Assembly: GCF_000005505.3 (NCBI RefSeq) | Contig: NC_016133.3 | Coordinates: 58,927,237 to 58,991,236, forward strand | Reading direction: 5' to 3' | From: Brachypodium distachyon | Taxonomy: Eukaryota > Streptophyta > Magnoliopsida > Poales > Poaceae | DNA: 64,000 bases | Shown: positions 56,730 through 64,000 of the stretch, piece after piece | Layout: every line of letters starts with the position of its first letter | How positions within the stretch are numbered: position 1 is the stretch's first letter | Program-made: the position numbers and the translations under genes | Notes under the pieces: generated by a model | Database searches by the model: none | Told to the model about the DNA's origin: nothing | Seen by the model: only the letters and a program-made list of their open reading frames with translations

Positions 56730-59700
56730 AGGCTCAAGTCATTAGAGCCACAGGAAAAGGATTGTAAAGATTCCCACGTCTAGTTCCCTAACAAGAGGAA
56801 GGCAGACTCAGGAATATATGTTACACAAGTGTCTTGGCAGTGTCTCGGTTTATCTTAGTTCAAATGATAATTTATGAAGGCCTTCCATAGTTCCATGCCA
56901 GAAAAAAAATCGTGGAAGTTCTAAAGCATGTTTGATGTAAGTGGGTGGTTGTTTCCCCCTGTTCCTTAGATAAAATTTCAAATTGTTCTGGCAAAATTGA
57001 TTTTTCCATTCTTCCTGTTTGCAGGGACAAATTTATCGAGTCGTCAGCTGCCAATGCCTTCCGTATGATATATAGTGCATCTATCCATTCCTCAAGATGG
57101 GAACTGTTGAGTTGTAATGTAAATAAATTTTGGCTCGCTCAATCCAGCTGGCACATGATAGATGTGCGCAGTTACTAGACACTGTTCAAAGTTGGACACA
57201 GTTATCTTTTTTTCATACAATTGTGTCCTGAGAAAAGACGGAACAAACTCGAACCGAGATATCCTTATTCAGATTGTACATAGTTTAAGAATAAGATTTT
57301 CACGTTGCTTCGAAAATGGTCTTTCCTGTATATATCATCAGTTCCATCTCTGCCATAATGCCACTGATCTCGGTCCTTGATTTTTTTTGTCCTATGTCAA
57401 TCTGTTTGAATGTCACTTTGAACTTGAAGAACAATAAGGCCCATCAGAGCATCAGAACCTAGTGTTCTAATATCATCCTTGCCAAATATGCGTTGTGCTG
57501 AATCAATTCAGAAGATATTGAGACTGAACCCCACTTTTGTTTATGTGCTTATAATACTCCAAGATTATTTATCGAATGTGCTGTTTAGGTTGCTCTGCTC
57601 CCAAGATTTTTATAGTTGTATGCTTGCTGTCTCAGAACATTCAGAGATTCTCATTCTCTGGCCTTCGCTATACCTGCCTACTGTCTGCTTTTGTCTTCTT
57701 TGATCTGGAGCTCATTTTAGTACAGTTTCATGTCTAGCGATAGTTTTATCCATCTGGAGTTCATAACTGGTACCAAACCAAGATTACGAACACGAGATCT
57801 CTCTGCGCCATATTGAGAAAACCTGCCTCAGTCCACCATATTGGAAAGTGTAATTTGCATCTTTCTATTCTCAATTTTGCACTGAGATAGTACATTTTGA
57901 CCTTGCCGACACTGACATTAACTTATGGCACACTGTTCCTTGCCACCTTATCTCTTGTAACTTGCAAGTACATTGGTATGTGAACTATTTTAGGACAAGC
58001 CTGGTTCCTGTGAGGCTGCTTTAGGGTAGGCTTGCAATGCTTTTTCTTCAGCACTGATTAGCCAAGCCAGCAAACACTTGTCAGTTGTCACAATTGCCCA
58101 CCAAACCGCACAATTAGCCGCTGTTAGCATTATCTTAACACCAAACAGCACCCAAAGTCAAAACAACATAAACAATCGGGGCGATGGCCGCCATTTCATC
58201 GCCGCCGCTTTTTGATCTCTTCTGCGTGTTGCGTTGCGCCGTTGAGTCCACGGAGGAATTTCATGGAAGAACGGAATGATCTGTGCGATCTGTTTCCTGG
58301 GAGCTACATATGTGGTTTATGCGCGTAGGTGACAAGTCATAAGGCCCGGGACAGAGAGGAGAGAGTTGTGTTGTGTGTGGCACATCATTGACACATGGAT
58401 TGAATGGTAGGTATGGCACAGCTTGGCTAGCTCCTTGTTGTTGAGACACAGCAGCAGGCTAGTCAGCTAGCTAGGGTTCTTGCTGCAGTATAATTGACTG
58501 GGGCATGCATCTGTTTTGATTGCAATCCATACTAATTCTATGGTTTCCACTGTGCTCATTTACTGTGATCATTTCTTCCAAGTTTGCTGAATGAACAATG
58601 TGAATGATGGATGCGTGCTTAGCTAGGGAAGTTGGGCTAAAACAGATTTTTGCTATTCCTGGGCTGACAAAAATGACAGCTCCAAACCTTACCATCACAA
58701 TAATGTACTGTTTGGGTTTCTTGGTGCTAAAAATTGTCTTGGATTGCAGGGACTAGCGAGGCAAATTGTTGCGCTGTAAGCTCTATTTTTCTAGACCGTG
58801 CAGCTGTCTTTGTGCCCGCGGTTCCTTGTATCCTCCCTCGCCGAGAACACTGTTGCGGTCGACATGAAACAAAGCTCTCAGGCTTTCAGTCAACGAAAAA
58901 ATGTACCCGGATGTTATGATATAACCTGTCATGGCTGTGGTTTTCATATCCTAGAACCAAGCTAGTTCCTAGAGGGTTGGGTGGTTGATACTTCTTGCCC
59001 AGTAAATGTAGTACGGAGTAGTAAGAAAAATTAACTCCTGCTAGCTCTGTTCCAAAACAAAACAAAAAATGGTAAATAATAATACAAATTCAGAATCAGT
59101 TAGTTCCAAGATTTCCTGTCCTCTGCGGTAACTTACAGTTAAAAAACAAAGCTGTGCTAAAACAATCTTATTTTTTCAAATGAGATGCATTGGAACCCCA
59201 ACTTTGTGACCCTGAATTCCTGAATCCTGGCTGCTCGTTGTTCATTCAGTTCAGGCTCACAAAGCCTGGAATTTTGAATTGAATATCCAAGCTCTGTCTT
59301 GGCACCAGGCACTTGGTTGTATCCAACAAAACAGAATTTGACACAGCTGCAGGCTAGAGCCCTCAGTGACTCACTCTTCTCCCCTTCCCCTGTGTTTGTG
59401 CTTCCAATCAATCCGGCAATGCAACGCCAACACGACGCGAATCTCCAGGCCAGAGGTTTCTCCAGCACGACAGCATGGTTTCATCACGACACTGCAGCTC
59501 AGCTAAGCTAAGCCGACCCAGACTTTTCACTGGCTAGCTAGGGTGGCAGCAACCATGGCTAGCTACTTATCTGAATTATTTGGGAGTACTTCGCAAAATT
59601 CCTAGCTTATGAGATACTGTAATAACAAAGATGCAACATTCCAAGCATGCAGGGCCTAAAGGATGTTGATCTGCAAACCTGAGCAGGATACTGGCAATGC

Positions 59701-62700
59701 ACCAGAAATTCAAAGTCGTTCGTCAGTGACAAACCCTTTTTTGCTAACAGTACAGTATGCTTCCTTCGCTACCGGTCAAACGAAATAGTGTCATCTGTAT
59801 AACATCATCGCTAAGCAATTGAGCATGCACCGAAGCGCTAATAAATTGCTTTCCCATGTTAGAATAAAGGGTCACCTTTTGCTGGTCAGATCGGCGACAT
59901 GGGTCACTGTGTCAGCTGTCAGGACAGTGAAATCGAATCGCGGTACTGTCGAGTGTGCAGTGCAGGGGCTGGCTGCCTTTGCCATGCCCTTGTGCCATCA
60001 TTTGCCAATGATATGAGCAGAATGGCATGGCAGGGAGCCCTAGCTTAGCTAGGGACAGGACAGATAGACGTTCGGCTCACAGCTTGACGTCCTGTCCAAT
60101 CCCCCCCGGCTTGCTTGTCGGGGAAAACTAAAGGGCGTTGCTGCTTTCGACCGGTCTCCTAAGCGGCACAGGGCATGCAATGAGCCCCTCTTGGAGGCTG
60201 ATGTGGAGAGACACCATTAGGGGAAAACTGTATCAGTTCTGGCAATAGGAATATATGATGGTGGTGGTAATAAAGTTGTGAGGCCTTGTTTGTCAGGGAT
60301 TTTTTTTGTTTTAGTTCATCATCTATCTGTCGTTCGGGCGTGAACCCGAATGGCACCGGACGTTACTCGGTTGTGAATTGTCGTCCCAATGATCAAGGAT
60401 AAATATCACGGGTGGAAGGGTTTTGTATTATCTCGGCCGTCCAAGCTCATGTTGTGTGGCGAAACCGTGTCAGCACGGCACGGGGTATATGTGTATATAT
60501 TATAGTGCGAGAGAATGCGTATGTTTTGGATTCGATGGAATTTTTATGACTGGAGTTACATCATTGTGGATTTGAGGGTGGAAAAATCCTCCTCTTCATG
60601 TGGCACAATTTAGACCATGTTGATCACCTTTGGTTACTTTAACAACTGTAGCTTATTGTTAGCATGCACGCCTCATGTACTTTGCTTGCGTACAGCCTCT
60701 CTTAGGTCTAAGTACTATGCATGCATTCAAATGCTAGACTCCAATGAGGCTCATCAAAAGATATATATCCGGTTAATTCCCACTGCCTTTTTCCCCAACT
60801 TTTGCCCTTGTGCTCGTCTTCTTTTTCCTCTTGCGAAGATTTAAGACTGTGTCAAGTTGCTGATGACAGGCAAGGGCCATGCATGCATGTATGGGGAATA
60901 TGACATTGGAGGAAATGACAAGCAGGAAAACCCCAAATGACTCCTCCAATCCCTTCTCCTTGCTGCCTTATGAAGGATGCATATTTAAAGCCATCCTGTG
61001 CTTTAGCGTTAACAAAGTCTATCATGTGGACTTGATCAGGATTAACTCCGATTGCCTTTTGAGGAAAAGGTGGTGGCTAACATTGCGGACATCTGCTAAA
61101 TTTACCAATCGCCAACTTCTGTCCGAGTCGCTGAAAGTGGGGCCACCGATTCGCATGTTTGACTGTTTGGCTTAGCGCCTTCGTTAATCAGGACCCAACA
61201 AGACGGTCGATTATTAAAAAAATCATGTCGACGACCCGGAGAATTATTAAGGTCAATGTGTGAGAGTTCAATTTCGCGCCAACGTGATTACATACTAATT
61301 TAGTATGCTAATAATGTGACAAGCATAGTGGTAGCTAGCTTTTCCCATTAATTCCCCAACAGCTTCCTGTTTGGAGCTTCCTCCATGGTGCATAAATTAG
61401 GAGGTGGACCTTGGCCACTTGTCTAAACACTACTAGCAAGGGAGAGCTAAGCATTAGTTCAAAGAAAGGTCGTACTACATGGAATTGAACTCAATCAGCT
61501 AGCTAGCTAGTCCCTTAGATTAATTGTCATAGTAAATTAATTGAGTACTCAAATTAATTAGTACTAATTCTTAATTTATCCTGCTGTTCCTAAGCGAAAT
61601 CCTCTTCACTTGGAGGCATGTATATATATGTGGGTTGTTGGGGATTTCTCTTTATATCGTTGTCCGATGATCAGATTAGTTAGTTAGAGTTGTTGGATAT
61701 ATGAGACTGTAAACTGATCTACCTGAATATTGATAGTTACCTGCATCGATCTAAACCTTGAAACTGAACAATTGTCAACTATTTCCTCCCTTCTCTCCTT
61801 TTATTCTTCGAGGCATCATAACACCATATACCTAGGCCGCTGCTGCCCGCTAGCTAGTACTACCCTCCAATAGGCAAACATGTAGCATTTGCATAGCTGA
61901 AGAGATTTTCCAAGGTAGTTAGGTGGTACAAGAGAAAACCAAAGAACTAGGTGCAGAGATGGTCAAACCAAAGAACATGTATATATGCATGCATATATAT
62001 ACATGGAATTGACTGTACTCTGTAAATGTTGGCAACATGCATGGCCAGATCGATCGATCGACAGCTCCTCGATATCTCTACCCTTGTAGAAATTTCGGTG
62101 TGTCGTTGCATCGAAACTAGCTGAACCTTTACGAAGCAGCTAATTGCATGGATCCTTGTAGCATGCAACACGTATACAGAAGAAGACTCTTGATCAGAAA
62201 GCAGATCATGACGATGAGCTCCATTGTTGCATCGTATACGTGTCTGTCTGTCTGTCTGAGAAGTTTAATTATTTAAGTTACCGCAGATAAAAACACGCAT
62301 GTAACGACTAGTACGGTTTAGCCCAGCGGCCGGCTGCTTGGAGCCCATCAGTTAATATAATTCTACTGACCATAACTATATAACTATAACTAGTCAATGC
62401 ATGCGTCGTTCGAACAGATGGAGCAGTATATATAAATTAACTAGTAGTGAGCCAGAAGCGTCTTCAAACTGGGAATTGGAAGCCCTGAAAGTCGTCCGCG
62501 GCGGCGGTTGTCCATCCAGCCCATGCATACAAGGTGCGACATCGCAGTGCTTCTGCTGCTGCTGCTTATGTATGTATGTATGTTAGGTCTGAATCTGAAT
62601 GGCTTCCGGTATATATTACATGCATGGGATCAGTGGATCGAAGGAGCTAGAGAAGCCGCCGGCCAGGGTATGATGTATGTATAATTAGATGGATCTTGCA

Positions 62701-64000
62701 GGGAGGAAGGAATTCGTCAAATGGGGATATATATGCAATGCGGTCTCGGGACAGGAATAAATCTGGGGAAAGGTAGGCAGGCAGCGAGAGAAAAAAGGGC
62801 AGGGGGTGCATTGACGAGAGCCTCGTTTCCTCCATAGGGAAGTCGTCACACGCGCGCCAGACGTGGCTGGGATTGGTTGCGCGCGGCAGGGGTCGACAAT
62901 CTTCTTCCCAGAAGCTGCTCTCGGCTCTCCCATGGATGCATGAATCTTCCCCTCTCTTGCTCCGAGTATGCAAAACCAATCATCGTCAACTCACTAAGTC
63001 GGTAAAAGGCAGTAGTATAAGTTTAGATGTCGCGTCAATAAGTTGCAAAACTATAAAATGACATGACAATCTATTCAAGGGTTTGCAGTTGGACCGTCTG
63101 ACCATACGGTTTCGATCCATATATATGATTGACGTACTCATGGGGCACGTAGTTTTTCCTTTCCAATTATCATACATTTTGGTGCATGACAGGAAAAATG
63201 CGTACACTACTCTGCCTATCAAAATCATTTTGGTAGCAATCTAGAGAGAAGACTAGAGACTTTGTTTCAGAAACCAAATTTGTGAAATGGTGGGGCGCCA
63301 CTCCAAGATAACCTTATCGCTCCCTCTCTGGTGTATATGTACTCTCCTCTCTACACGACGATAGATAGCAACCGCTTTGAGTTTGCTCTGATGGGCTTCA
63401 GACGCCTCCGCTGTAAGCTACGGCCATGCATGTAGATCTCTGCCTTCTCTCCTTCTCGAGTTTTAAGCCCACCGACTCTACTTAAACCGCGGGATTTCAC
63501 TTCTTGGGAAGCTGTAATCCTTGATACTTACTTGTATTTTAAAATCGATGTGCAATTCTAATAGGTACAGAGATTAGGAGAATGAGTTACCTCCCGCCGT
63601 CCTAGCTATATAAAACTGACACTATTTCGCGAGAAATAACAATTACAACAAGCCGTACTCGGTCAGATGTGTTGAAATAAATTGACTAATATCTTTTCAT
63701 TAGTTCGAATTTTTGGTTGGGTTAGCCGGTCCATACAATTCAGTAGGCTGTGTGCATGGATTGATGCAGAAACCGGTGAGCTTCCCCTTTTTCCAAGAAA
63801 AATAATAATAATATAGGACACACTCACCCGTGCCGCAGAGTTTCGTCGGCACAGAAGATCGCGGCAAGTGCATGGTAGCCGGGACCGGAGGCCCCGTTGT
63901 CCCTGTAGAACCAACCGTCACATCACAACACAAGGCAGCAGCACCACACTACACACTCCCGTCTTGCCCGGGTTTCTCTCCCGGTGTCCGGTGCCCCCTT
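56730..64000. other. Kinase 3' region and long AT-rich spacer to the right edge
   Basis: The kinase 3' UTR probably fills the first few hundred bases. Beyond it all reading frames are short and unconserved. Seen: short microsatellites (AGCT)n at 61497-61510, (TGTC)n near 62242-62258, (TATG)n near 62569-62585, (ATCG)n near 62050, and many CATGCATG and GCTAGCTA words. I checked by eye for common conserved miRNA sequences and saw none. The last 200 bases become GC-rich, suggesting that a gene begins near or beyond the edge, perhaps on the minus strand. Confidence 0.6.

Noticed and set aside
63828..63902. Possible 75-bp minus-strand exon (TTCTACAG acceptor, GTGAGTG donor) at the right edge
   Set aside because: All three frames are open and none resembles a family I know; the rest of any such gene is outside the window.
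1..64000. LTR retrotransposons, CRISPR arrays, rRNA genes, organelle DNA insertions
   Set aside because: Looked for by eye; no long direct terminal repeats, no regularly spaced repeats and no rRNA or plastid gene sequence recognised.

Overview
This is nuclear DNA from a grass. It has intron-rich plant genes with GT-AG splice sites, GC-rich coding exons beside AT-rich introns, Stowaway-type MITEs with the CTCCCTCCGTTCC terminus, a DUF4283/RNase H plant LINE, and proteins that match cereal families closely. MITE content and gene style suggest Pooideae (wheat, barley or Brachypodium relatives); the species cannot be fixed by reading. There is no operon logic. I see no CRISPR array, rRNA or convincing tRNA.

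Layout. 1-2083 (-): 5' part of the SART1/Snu66-type splicing factor DOT2, running off the left edge, with a possible distal promoter and leader exon at 3.48-3.79 kb. 7125-8615 (-): intronless mTERF protein, closest to MTERF4/BSM/RUG2 of organelles. 8939-13855 (+): a decayed LINE bounded by a perfect 15-bp target-site duplication, inserted about 310 bp upstream of the mTERF start codon. 14.6-25.5 kb (+): bifunctional LKR/SDH (lysine catabolism), 25 coding exons. 26467-27507 (-): GT31 glycosyltransferase. 28184-28710 (+): ribosomal protein eL33/RPL35A, divergent from GT31. 30649-37567 (+): anaphase-promoting complex subunit APC4. 39092-47723 (+): RIC1, a subunit of the Rab6/Ypt6 exchange factor. 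50.9-56.7 kb (+): PB1-domain Raf-like kinase (group B4 type) with a leader intron and a short uORF. 56.7-64 kb: AT-rich, microsatellite-rich spacer with no supportable gene.

The genes are mainly housekeeping (splicing, organelle RNA, translation, cell cycle, Golgi traffic) plus amino-acid catabolism and stress signalling. They are not one pathway, but several promoters share TGGGCC/GGCCCA (site II) and telo-box motifs. Exon models were built by hand from splice sites and reading-frame continuity. Every complete multi-exon model sums to a whole number of codons.

I found no wholly new system. The best leads are the precise LINE insertion and its ORF1-endonuclease deletion, the long intron at the LKR/SDH domain boundary, bZIP-type boxes in the LKR/SDH leader intron, two unexplained hairpins, an intronic SINE with clean duplications, and the kinase uORF.
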